From Avena insularis (taxonomy: Eukaryota > Streptophyta > Magnoliopsida > Poales > Poaceae), in contig CM042688.1 of NCBI GenBank assembly GCA_023614405.1, forward strand, positions 374,963,331 through 375,027,330: a stretch of DNA of 64,000 nucleotides, written 5' to 3'. A program made the translations under genes and the position numbers. Positions 12,701-23,571 of the stretch are shown here, piece after piece; position 1 is the stretch's first letter; every line of letters begins with the position of its first letter. The notes below the pieces were generated by a model. The model searched no databases and was not told the origin of the DNA. It worked only from the letters and a program-made list of their open reading frames with translations.

Positions 12701-14673
12701 TATGAGACTTCATACCAACCAATTCGGTATCCAATACCGGTATCCAATACCTCATAACCACTTTGTTTAACAAGCAAGGAATATAGCCATAACATGTATA
12801 TCTTCTATATACCCAAGTTGGACATCTCCAACCTTTTATTTTCTGCCAAATATTTTATAGATCTCTTTCAGCAGTTCCTTTTTCTTTTAAAAGAATCTAT
12901 CAACATCAATAGTGGTGTCATCAACATGACACATGGTACAAAGCGTATATAGTCAACTACTAATACCTTTGGACTTGCACTTTGAAGTGGATCACCATCA
13001 TCAAATGTTTGGTGTTCTTTCAAAAATCCATTCTTTAGTAATCTATTAGTGTAGTAAACATTTTACTTACATCTTCTATTCATCCTTATCATGACAACTT
13101 TCATGATCAAGCTACTATAGCCTATAAGGAAGAATCGCGAGTATAATATCAGTTCCCAAAACCTTTTTGGTAGATTCGGATGCCTAACATCTCCATCCTT
13201 CACAAATTCTCATACAATATGAGAACATGTATTTTGCTAAATTATACTCTATCATAATGCAACCAAAAAACATTGTTTCAGATATCACAATATCTTTCAC
13301 ACATGATGGTTTCTGAAACAATTTTTAGCTCCAATATAATCTTGATATTAAAACAACTTTTTGAATATCAATAATCATGGAGGCAAACATGATACTTTAG
13401 ATACTAACATTGGAATTCTTACTCTTGATTTAATACTACTTATTAAACTTCATGGAGTAAATAGAGTTTGCTGAACGTTTGCAATAGGACTTATAAACTT
13501 TAAATTGACATTCAAAACAATACGATACCAATTCGTAAAGTACATATCTAGAATTCTATAGTTCTATTATCTCAATTAAAACTAAGCATAAGGTAGTGAA
13601 CAGATGCCAATGACTACAAAAAATTATGCAAATTCACTTTGATTTAGTTTATGACAAATTGAGTTCGACTAATCCAAATTAGAAATGAAATCCCACTCAA
13701 AAACGACATCCCTCGTGCCTTTTTGGTGATTACATGAACCAAATCCACTACACCAAGTCCGATCATCACGTGAGTAGGTGTAGCTTCAAAGGCGAGCATC
13801 AATATGGTCATCACATCAACTATATGACTCATGCTTAACCTTTCGGTCCGTGTTCCAAGGCCATGTCTGTACATGCTAGGCTCGCCAAGTAAGAACCTTA
13901 GTATTCGCGTGTGTAAAACTGTCTTACACCCGTTGCATGAAAGCGTAGAGTTGAGAACACCCGATCATCACGTGATGTCTCGAAACCACGATTCATAGAA
14001 CGGTGCATACTTAAGGAAGAACACATTTTATCTTTATATTTTAAATGAGGGATCATCTTACAATGCTACAGAAAGCGCCAAACTAGCAGTATAAGATGCT
14101 AATATCTAATGTGTAAAGTGAGATGATATGGTCCATGCATTTGATCTCTATCATCTGCATTGTGGTATGATCTCTATCATTCCTTTGTGTGTAAGGCCAA
14201 GGTCTATGGAACTTACACATTAAGTGTGTTGTAAGAGTATCTATCATACATCTACTTACAACAATACCATATCAAGACACTAGCCAAGCAACGATCTAAA
14301 CTAGACGCCTCTAATTTATCAATTGAAGGTTTTACGTGTCTTAGGGCTTTTGGAGATAGAACCGGTCTTACCTACGAACATGAACCACAACAAGGATAAC
14401 CAAATTATTAGCAACTCGTTGTAAATCAGATATTGACTATAGTAGGAGAGACAGACACCCGCCAGCCACTTATGCAAGACAAATTGCATGTCAGTCGTGG
14501 AACCGGTCTCATGTACGATGACATGTAAGGTTGGTCCGGGCCGGTTCATCCCACTATGCCACCAATATCCAAAGTACATAGAAGATGCAATAACATGATC
14601 ATCATCGCCCACATATAAACATATGTGTACTACCGTGCTAAGCACCTACACATAGATCAGGCTCTGATACCAC
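9766..14673 (-). pseudogene. decayed Copia pol/gag interior
   Basis: No frame longer than about 80 codons survives, but two Copia signatures can be read on -. Positions 10721-10760 give HYVEDILLIGNDV, the reverse transcriptase active-site block with one of the paired aspartates replaced by Glu. Positions 11651-11690 give KSDKHVFVGYPKE, the conserved block after the integrase core. Their order, with reverse transcriptase to the left of integrase on -, fits Copia (integrase before reverse transcriptase). The rest is saturated with stops, so the copy could move only with enzymes supplied from elsewhere. Confidence 0.8.
14661..14672 (-). other. primer binding site of Copia element
   Basis: The plus-strand GCTCTGATACCA is the complement of TGGTATCAGAGC, the initiator tRNA-Met-type site used by most plant Copia elements. 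It adjoins the LTR at 14674. Confidence 0.9.
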
Positions 14674-16368
14674 TGTTGGGTCCGGAGCATAGAAAACAAA
14701 AAATTTCCTATGGTGTGAACTACACGCCAAGATCTATCTACTAGGTACAAAGCAATGGGTGGACATACATCCAACAATAACTTACCCTCGTAGACAACGA
14801 GCTTTGTTAACGAGTAGGAACTCGTGGTTGATGTAGTCGTACACTTGCCGATCTCAAGATCGTGATGAAGTCCAGCAGGTCCGGCTCCATCACGTCCATC
14901 AGATCTAGCTCCAGCACCACCAAGTCCAGCAGCGGTGCATCCGTGATCGCACACACGTCCGGTACCCCGACAACCTCCGTCCCTCGTTCCAGCAAAGCAG
15001 CAGAAGCAGCAAGTCCTTTCCAGATAAAGCCACCGGGAACATGTATGTTGCTAATCCGAGACCATGGGGGAATAATACAAGAGGGGGAGAGAGATCCTTC
15101 ACAAGGAGGTGTGTATGAGAAGTGTGGAGGGGGTGGCCTTTTATAGGAGGAGGGGGGTGCCCCTCCTTCATGGCCGGCGCATGGAGGAGGTGTCTCTTCA
15201 CCTCCTCCATTCATGTGTGGTGGTAACTCCCTCCACATAAATTTTCCCCTTCACATTCTCTTTTAAAGTCTCCACTTTAAATGCATTAAATTTCTCCAAA
15301 TTTAATGCTCTCTCATTTAATAAAACTCTTTTATTATTTTTATTCAGAATTTTGTTAATTACTTTAATTAACAAACATTCACATAAAACCCCCTGCAACA
15401 TTTCAATATTACATGCAGAACCAATTTCAGCAATTTCACCCGAAACAGTTTTGGTGTCTATTGAAATAATTCCAGCGCTTTCTTAAATCTTTATCTGAAA
15501 CATATTTGCTCCAAATGGTGTCGGTATCCCTTAAGTGTGTCACCCTACGGTTCACGAATAATGCAGACATGATCGAGACCCCTCTCCGATCAATAATCAG
15601 CAGCGGGACCTGGAGATCCATACTGACTCCTACACATTCAACAATGGCTTCTGTGATCGTGAGAACCGTTAACGCTAGTAACTAAATCCCTTTGTCCCGT
15701 GATATATTACATGTCCGAGATTCGATCATCGGTATCTCCATACCTAGTTTGATCTCGTTACCGACATGCACTCTTTTCTCGTTCTCGTGATATAACATTC
15801 TAGTGATCACATCACTTGCTTGCAAGCTATTTCAATGTGATATCACCGAGAGGGCCCAGAGTATATCTATTCGTCATTGGGATGGACAAATCCCACTCTT
15901 GATCCATGAGCCTCAACATAACACCTTCATAGCACTGAACCCACCTTTATAGTCACCCTGTTACGGTGTGACGTTTAATGTTATCAAGATACTCTTCCGG
16001 TGTTAGCAATTAACATGATCTCATGGTCTAAGGATAAAGATTAATTCGTATGATGTTATAGCAATATAAACATAATGACTTGATCGTAATGCTATACTTC
16101 GGATGAATGTTCATCACATCATTCCACCAATGGTGTGACCTTGTTATTAACAACATCTAATGGCCATGATCAGGAAACCTTGATCATCTTGTTAATCAAC
16201 AAGCTAGTCTATAAGAGAGGCATAACTAGGAACCCTTTTTGTTTATTAAACACACATGTATTGATGTTTCCGATCAATACAATTATAGCATGCAAAATAA
16301 ACATTTATCATAAACATGGAATAAGATAATAACCACTTTATTATTGCCTCTCGGGCATATTCCCTTCA
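14674..16368 (-). repeat. Copia 5' LTR (right)
   Basis: This partner of 8059-9765 starts TGTTGGG on + and ends CCCTTCA directly before the second AAAAG. Small indels against the left LTR are visible, for example near 14930 against 8315. Confidence 0.93.
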
Positions 16369-17120
16369 AAAAGGACACCACTGATTTAAGGATGTGTGTT
16401 GATTATACTGCCTTGAACAAGGCTTGTCCAAAAGATCCATTTGCTCTGCCTAGAATCGATCAAGTTATCGATTCTACGGCAGGATCGGAACCCCTCTGTT
16501 TCTCGACGCATATTCCGGTTATCACCAAATACGGATGAAGGAATCTGACAAACTCAAGACTTCATTCATAACCCCCTTCGGAACCTTCTGTTTTGTTACA
16601 ATGCCCTTTGGGCTGAAGAACGCAGGAGCTACGTACCAGCGCACGATGCAGCGTTGCCTCCATGACCAACTCGGACGCAATGTACATGCATACGTGGATG
16701 ATATCGCGGTCATGTCCAAAAGAAGGAAACATTGATTTCCCACTTGGAGGAGACGTTCGCCAATCTACGAAAATACAACATCATGCTTAACCCGAAGAAA
16801 TGTTTATTTGGAATACCAGCAGGAAAATTGTTAGGTTTCATCGTGTCTCAAAGAGGCATAGAGGTGAACCACGACAAGATCAAGGCTATTCTCAATATTT
16901 CCAGGCCAACTCTCCTAAAGGATGTACAAAGATTAACTGGTTGCATTGCCGCGGTCAGTCGATTTGTAAGCCGGCTTGGTGAAAGAGCCGCACCATTATA
17001 CAAACTCCTGAATAAGACCAAAGATTTTATGCGGATCGACGGGTTGAAGCTGCACTACAAGACCTGAAGAAAGTACTCTCATCTGCTCCTATCCTTGTAG
17101 CGCCGGAACCTCAGGAACCG
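16369..17120 (+). pseudogene. reverse transcriptase of Tat-1, second part
   Basis: This continues the frame broken at 8058: DLRMCVDYTALNKACPKDP, then FGLKNAGATYQR, then the catalytic AYVDDIAVMS (YVDD at 16691-16702), then the thumb segment (LNPKKCLFG, GKLLGFIVSQRGIE). Frameshifts near 16490, 16735 and 17040 separate the pieces. The order and spacing are those of Ty3/gypsy reverse transcriptase. The active-site aspartates are intact although the chain is not. Confidence 0.9.
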
Positions 17121-17940
17121 ATGTTGCTTTATATTGCTACGACAAATAAGGTCGTGAGTATCGTCATGGTAGCGGAGATACCAGAGGAAAATCAGGAACA
17201 CCTGGTGCAGCGTCCGACTTATTTTGTCAGCGAGGTCTTGACAGAATCAAAACAGCGATATCCGCATTATCAAAAGTTGGCTTACGTTGTTTTCCTAGCA
17301 TCTCGTAAGTTACGACACTATTTTCAGGAGCATCCAATTACCGTGGTGAGCAAAGCTCCCGTGAGAGACATAATCAACAACAGCGACGCCACAGGACGTG
17401 TCGCCAAATGGGGCATAGAGCTCTCAGCTTTCGATATTGAGTATAAACCTCGGACAACGATCAAATCCCAGATCCTTGCTGACTTTGTCGCTGATTGGAA
17501 AGAGAGGAAGGAGAACATGGTCCTCCCTGAGTCGGAATACTGGACCCTCTTTTTTGATGGGTCTAAGGCTCGAGGGCTGGCGTGGTGCTCAAATCACCCC
17601 AAGGAGATAAACTACTATACGTGTTGCAGATCCACTTCACAGCGACAAACAATATTGCTGAGTATGAAGCACAGCAGCACGGAATCCGGATTGCCAAGGA
17701 TATTGGCATCCGATGTTTGATGTGTTACGGAGATTCGGATCTTGTTGCTCAACAAGTATCGGATATTTGTAATGCAAATAAGCACATGGCAGCATATAAA
17801 GCTGTCATGGATGATCTATCTAAATCGTTTGAAGGGTTTGAAGTTCAACACATCCCTCGAGCAGAAAATGAGGAAGCAGATGCACTATCTTGAATAGGCT
17901 CTGCGTGGAAAGAGGTCCCGGATGGCGCATTTTTAGAACA
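17121..17940 (+). pseudogene. two consecutive RNase H domains of Tat-1
   Basis: The first domain (17121-17515) is the ordinary Ty3/gypsy RNase H-like connection, with TYFVSEVL, RYPHYQKLAYVV and HYFQEHPI. The second starts near 17537 with FFDGSKA and continues, after a frame change, with NNIAEYEA, YGDSDLVAQQV and NEEADALS. These four motifs match the D-E-D-D positions of an archaeal-type RNase H, an extra domain reported for Tat-lineage elements. A TGA follows at about 17891. RNase H removes the RNA strand during reverse transcription. This double domain is the best single marker for the lineage. Confidence 0.8.
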
Positions 17941-19317
17941 CCTCAAAGTTCCCTCGATAAAGGGAGTAGATGAGGAATATCCGACCAAATCCGACTCACC
18001 TTTAATAGCAGTTCTGGCTGTAATTCCCAGCTAGACTCAACCCTACCTTGATTACTTGGTAGATGGCAAATTACCCAAAGACGAGGTGCTGAGCCCGTAG
18101 ATTATCCGACGAGCAAAAGCCTATACTATTGTTAAAGGTGAGCTCCATAAACGGAGTGTTTCTGGGGTTTTTTAGCACCATGTATCTCCGGAAGAAGGAG
18201 TGGAGATCTTAAGAGAAATCCACGAAGGCGAGTGTGGTCACCACGCTGCAGCCAAATCTTTAGTGGCAAAAGCTTTTCGACATGGATTTTTCTGGCTTAT
18301 AGCTCAGGCAGATGCCGAACGATTAGTCAAGACATGCAAAGGCTGCCAAAAGTACGCCAAGCAAGCTCATGTTCTGTATGATCAGCTACGAACAATACCT
18401 ATAACATGGCCTTTTGCAGTCTGGGGGCTTGATATGGTAGGACCTTTTAAACGATCACCAAGTGGATTCACGCACCTCTTAGTGATGGTGAACAAATTCA
18501 CAAAGTGGATCGAGGCTAAACCTGTCACTATTTGTGATGGAGCAACAGCCAAAAGATTTGTCGAGGATGTTATAATCCGGTATGGTTATCCGCATAGCAT
18601 TATCACGGACAACGGGAGTAACTTTTCTATGGGAGAACTGGCTGAATTCTACGATGAGCAAAATATCCGGCTTGACATTGCGTCAGTCGCACATCCATAG
18701 GCTAACGGACAAGTCAAAAGAGCAAATGGTTTAATCTACAAGGCTTGAAACCAAGACTCGAAGCACCACTGAGACGTGCTGCGGGGGCTTGGGCAGAGGA
18801 ACTACCCTCTGTAATTTGGAGTTTGCAAACAACTCCGAACAGGTCAACAGGATATACACCTTTCTTCTTGGTCTATGGCGCAGAAGCAGTTCTTCCTAGT
18901 GATTTAATTCATACTTCTCCAAGAGTGGTCACGTATATCAAAGAGGATGCCGAGATTTCTCGACAAAATGATCTCGACTTAGTCGAAGAAGTTCGCGTCG
19001 TTGCTGAAATGAGATCTACAGCCTATCAGCAGAAGTTACGCAAGTATCATAGCCAGAGAGTCTAAACTAGATCTTTTAATAAAGGTGATTTGGTTCTCCG
19101 GCTTGTGCAACAAAGAAAGCACAAACTTTCCCTAGTATGGGAAGGGCCCTTTTTAGTTAGTCGAGTATTGCACAATGGATCGTACTACTTAACTGACATG
19201 AGGCCAGTCAAAGAAAGACATGCTACTAAGAAGAGAAAGAGAGCTGGAGGCAGTACAAATCCGGATGAGTTAGACAGACCATGGAATATTGCTCAGCTAC
19301 GTTCCTTTTATTGTTAG
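17941..19317 (+). pseudogene. integrase of Tat-1, catalytic glutamate replaced
   Basis: The zinc-binding HHCC part is at 18225-18360 (GECGHH ... CKGCQKY). The core then shows the first aspartate in GLDMVGPF and the second in IITDNGSNF. The position of the third residue reads QVKRANG, with Lys where copy 1c has Glu (QVERANG). The carboxy-terminal part runs through 18745-19065 (PFFLVYGAEAVLP) and 19090-19317 (WEGPFLVSRVL, ending near the stop at 19315). In-frame stops occur near 18032, 18098 and 18699, several in positions where copy 1c has CAG or TGG. Integrase would insert the cDNA; this copy cannot. Confidence 0.85.
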
Positions 19318-19901
19318 TTTATCCTTCTTTGTAATCATACATATGTACATGTTCTATGAGAAATAAAAGTTTTGGTTACCTCAAAGTTTTCCTGAGAAGT
19401 TTTTACCATCTTATTTCCTAAAGATCATGTCATAGTCGAAAATCCCAGAATGCTTGAAAGTACTTTATGCTCATATTCGTTCTAGTTTAGTTTTTCGACT
19501 CTAAAACTGCTACCTTCGGGTATAACTCTAAAAAATTATAGTCTTTACTTAGGTTTTTTGTCTGATTGCTGGATGCGGGTATTTTCCGAGTAGTGAATTG
19601 TTGGTACTGGAAGGCGGCTTTGTTTCTGAGTTTAAACTGGTTTAGCAATTGAGCTCCGTTGCTCGGCAAAGTTTCCGGCTGAAGGTTTAGCCGGCTCACG
19701 AAAGGGACGAGGCGGAAAGCCAGATAAACGATAAGTAGAGACGAAAAATTCTAAGTGCTTATGCAAACATTTCAAGCACACAAAAAAGTCTAAAACAAAA
19801 GTGCTGAATAAAAAAAAACTTAGCACTAACAAAAAGTCATAGTACTTCATATTTACAAAACGCATCATGTTCTTTCACAGAATAATACATAAGTTTGTGG
19901 T
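19318..19901. other. spacer between pol and the convergent antisense gene
   Basis: The spacer is AT-rich and has no coding trace. It holds an AATAAA at about 19361 just after the pol stop, on the pol strand. The pol and antisense reading frames converge on it, so both transcripts probably end here. The homologous spacer in copy 1c is 56655-57191. Confidence 0.5.
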
Positions 19902-22900
19902 CTATGATGCAGGAGGAGATGAAGGATCTACTGGCTCGCTGGTTACTCCGCCTTGATATCGTTCTGAGATATCCGCATCCGAGTTGGTGCGTTCATCGCT
20001 GGAAACTTCTTCGGTTTCTTGTGCAGGAGGAGGCGGAGTATCCACGCGGGTGAAGAAGGGGATTTCGTAGCTGGTCAGATCAGCTACGTGACACCCATAT
20101 CCGGCAGAGGAGTGCATGATGGCTTGAAGGTCCTGCTCCTAGCCGTCTTCGTCTACCATGCAGTACCCTTTAGTCACTTGCCATATTTCCATGTTTCCAT
20201 GGTGGCTCATGACCATGGAGAGGGCATTCTACGCGGTAGTCCGCATGTAGGACATGTTCCAGTCTAGAACGAGTTGTGGCATCTCCTTGGCCTTCTCCCG
20301 CACCTGGAAGTCCGACATGCTTGGCATGTCCGGAATCCTGAGAGACTCGCCAATATCCTCAAGGGATTGGCGGTAGTCATGAAGAAGATCACTGACTTGG
20401 GTAAGCCGGTGAGTGCGGGGCTCGGACGAGGAGGAGTCCGTCAGGTTCAGAGGACCTACACAAAATGAAGATAAGGAAAAACCGACATTGATAAAAGTCG
20501 AGGAAATGATAAGTCAGATAGATGAAACTTACCAAGAATTACGTCGTCAATCTTGGCTTTCTCCTCCCGGAGACTCTGGAGTTCAGCCCGGAATGCTTGG
20601 GAGATATCCTTCTCTCTGTCAACCTCATTCTTGAGGTCCGAGATAACTTTATCTTGAGCGGCAATCTTGCGATTGCGCTCTTCAGTGGCCATGGAGGGGG
20701 ATTCTAGGACTTGAGCTATGCTCGTTTCATGATCCACCTTGAGCTTTTCCAGCTATTGGCGAAGTCCTTTGTTCTCCACCACCAAGGTCTTGAGGTTCTC
20801 GGCCTCTTCAATCATAGCGATGGATTGTTTCACCAATGCTGTAAGTCAAAAAAGAACAACAATTCAGAAAAATTTGACATTAAAAGGCAAAAAGCAAGGT
20901 TTGAATCTCGAAATGTTTACCTTCAGCTTCATCCTTGGCTACCTAGAGCTCAGCATTTTTAATCCGGAGAGCTTTGATCTCTCTCCGCTTATTATAGACA
21001 TTGGACAATAATTCCTGGTTATAGGAACATACTTTCTGTAAGTCAGAATACCCAAAGTCAGAAAGCTACTTAAGACTCGGGCTAATATTTTTACTAAATA
21101 TCAGCACGAGCCTTGGGGGCTACACTAGTTCGTTCTTTGGCATCCTAATGAAAGCATAAACTCGGATTGTATATCCTACTTCATGCTTGGGGGCTAGAGG
21201 ATATGATATAACATAATGTAAAAACAAAAGTTGGAATTCTGACTTACATATTGCTCGCGGGTGAGTTTGTCTAAACCCGCGTTCACTTCAGCTGCCACCT
21301 TCTCGGCGAGAGTAAGAGGAATCACTGGAGCTGTTGGAAGCTCGCCAGTCCTGATCCTCTCGTCGCGAAGGCGGACTTGAGTAAGAAGGTCGGAGAACTT
21401 GACGTCCTCTTCTTCTTGCGCCTCCTCTTCAGGGGATAGATGGCTTTTGTCCAGGACTTGCCTGGCCAGCCGCTGGATTTCCTCTGCAGATTTCTGGGTC
21501 AGGCCAAATTTGGCAAGACCCGGATTGTTGAGGAGGTTGTTGGCGAAGACTTCAGCCGAGGGATCATTACCCGAAGAGGGTTCACCCTTATCTTGAGCTG
21601 ACGCACTGGTGGTGACGTCAGTATGCGACCCAAGGATCGTCGGCTCCGCTTGAGGAGCCAGATCTTCTGCAATCACCGGAGAAGGGATGATCGCCGGAGT
21701 TGCAGAAGGTTGAGGGACTGGAGTCGGAGGAGCCACGACAGGAGAAGCTATTGTAAGCTTCGTCTGGCGCAAGGGCTTCGAATAAGTCCCCTTCCTCTTT
21801 CCCTTGATGATTTATTTTGCTCTCAGAGAGTAGTAAAGTCGGAAACATTACATCTCGGAAAGGACTTGAGTAAACAACAAAGGTGGAAAAGTTGTGACAG
21901 AAGGTTACCTCTTCACGACTGGCACCTCCTTTGTGCCAACTGCTACTGTCGGAGCTTTGTGCTTCTTGAGCGAAAGATCCGGCAGTGGAACCACTTCCAC
22001 CTCCTGAGAGAACTCCGGAGGGTATCCTTCGAGCGGAGCAAGTTCTGACTCGGGGATGTCAGCAAGCTAAAAACAAGAAAACGTATCAGCATTACAATGT
22101 AACTCGAAGATAGAAACACATAAAAGATGTGATGATAAAAGCTTACCGGAACCACGGGTTTTTCCACCGTGTGCATGTCCAGAGAAACCTCTGGAATCCG
22201 CCTCTCAATCCGCTCCTTGATCATCCACTTGATCTGGGTTATGTAGCCCTGAGTGGTGTAGGCTTTGGGGCTGATGCGGAGGGAGTCGGTCAGGGAAGAC
22301 ATGACGGAATGCATCAGTCTATCCCCGTGGTACTAAAGTGGCTGGATCCAGCGTGAGACCCAGCACTGGACCAAGTCGGATCCCTTCCGACCATTGTGCT
22401 TGATCAGATATTCGATCCGCCTCTTAGCGAGGATCAGATCATCTGTGAGAGCCGGAGCAGCCTCGTCCCAGGAAGGTTGGGCCGTGGCGGCTCTGCCGAC
22501 AAAAGCCGGCAAAGCAGTAGCTTTGCCGGGAGCTGGAATATCCCGATGATAGAAAAAATGGCTGGCCATTGCTTGACCGAGTCACTGGCAGAAATTTTGG
22601 GATATGCCCGGTCTCGTCTAAGAGAAAAACTAATGGTGCCAGTGATATAAGGAACACCGGTAGTGATGGAATTCCTCCGGACATGAAAGTAAAACCGGAA
22701 GAGAAGCAAACTCGGCCTAATGCCGAGAAAGCCCTCGCAAAGCGCAGCATATGCGCTCATCTCTAGAATAGAGTTGGGAGGAAGATTGTGGAGTTGAACT
22801 CCATAGTGGTCAATCACCTCGGAGAAGAACTCTGAGGGAGGAAAGGACAAACCTCGGTCCAGATGGGTGCCGAAGTGGATGCGCTCGCCCTCGTGCGGAT

Positions 22901-23086
22901 TGGGGATGTCTCACGCCCGCCGCTGTTGCCAGCGGCGAGGAGCCCCTCCTTCTCCACGTTCTTAAGACCTTCTTCGTCGAGAGTGAAGGGGATCCAGATT
23001 CCCCTGTGGCTTTCTTTCTCTGCTGCTGCTCCCGCCTTCGCCGCCGCCGCTGCCGCCGCCAAACTGGAGGAAGAAGATGAAGCCAT
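19902..23086 (-). pseudogene. spliced antisense accessory gene of Tat-1 (Transposase_28-like amino terminus)
   Basis: The gene runs from the 3' LTR side towards pol, opposite to gag-pol. Inferred exons on - are 23086-22147, 22066-21908, 21821-21248, 21035-20921, 20838-20533 and 20455-19902. Donors are GTAAG, GTAAC, GTAAG, GTAAA and GTAAG; acceptors all end AG. The same junctions recur in copy 1c. Exon 1 opens with a serine/alanine-rich stretch and then has FPPSEFFSEVIDHYGVQL and a CEGFLGIRP segment, as in the Pfam 'putative gypsy type transposon' family. Exon 3 is Pro/Ala-rich and exons 4-5 are rich in K, E and L with coiled-coil character. The product's role is unknown. Frameshifts near 22920 and 22560 and several stops break it. 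Antisense genes of this kind are known in Tat elements such as Grande. Confidence 0.75.
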
Positions 23087-23571
23087 TTTCTCCGGTGGAA
23101 GGGTGACCTTAATGGGGCAGCGCTAGGAGCTCTGTGGGAGGAGGACGAGGAGGCTCTGTGCTCGTGGGAAGGATTGGGAAGGAAGGAACGAAAAGGGACT
23201 GGTGGAAAGGAGAAGAAGAAATCCGAACCCCTTATATCCACCTACCTGCGCTAAGATTCGTGCAAATGCTAAAGTGTAACCGCCACGCGTCGTGGAAAGA
23301 ACTGGGAAGGGCCCGCGCGATGATTGCGTCGCCTCAATCTCCACGCACGCATTGAAACGGCGCCTCGGTTCCGCGAACCGTGGACCCACCAACGGTCGTG
23401 CTGACGGAACGTCTGTCAGATAACGTGACTTGACCATGCATGTGTTAGGTGGCGTTAGAGATCAAGCTATTTGTTGTGAAGTTTCAGGAACCCTTCAAGA
23501 TTCTGCAAGCCAAAGATCAAGCTAGACGATGATAAATCCGACTTTGGATCTTGGAGGCCTCCAGGGGCTGC
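23087..23571 (-). promoter_or_regulatory. leader and probable promoter of the antisense gene
   Basis: Between the gene start and the 3' LTR lies a purine-rich stretch. A TATA-like GATATAAG on - at 23231-23238 is about 145 bp upstream of the proposed ATG (23086). Copies A and B have a TATA-type box at the comparable place. The last bases before the LTR (CCAGGGGCTGC) are the likely polypurine tract. Confidence 0.45.

Larger units (their letters stand above)
8059..16368 (-). mobile_element. Copia LTR retrotransposon (Angela/BARE-like), nested in Tat-1
   Basis: The element has LTRs of 1707 and 1695 bp and the target duplication AAAAG on both sides (8054-8058 and 16369-16373). On the minus strand the LTR begins TGAAGGGAATATGCCC and ends CCCAACA. 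A tRNA-Met-type primer binding site (TGGTATCAGAGC) lies next to the right LTR and a polypurine tract next to the left LTR, which sets the orientation. The internal region is only 4.9 kb and has no long open frame, but remnants of Copia integrase and reverse transcriptase can be read on -. It resembles Angela/BARE-1 in LTR ends and internal sequence; the exact family is not fixed. Confidence 0.93.

Noticed and set aside
22863..23355. Plus-strand frames over the start of the Tat-1 antisense gene
   Set aside because: They overlap the minus-strand frame that has conserved domain sequence and a homologue in other copies.
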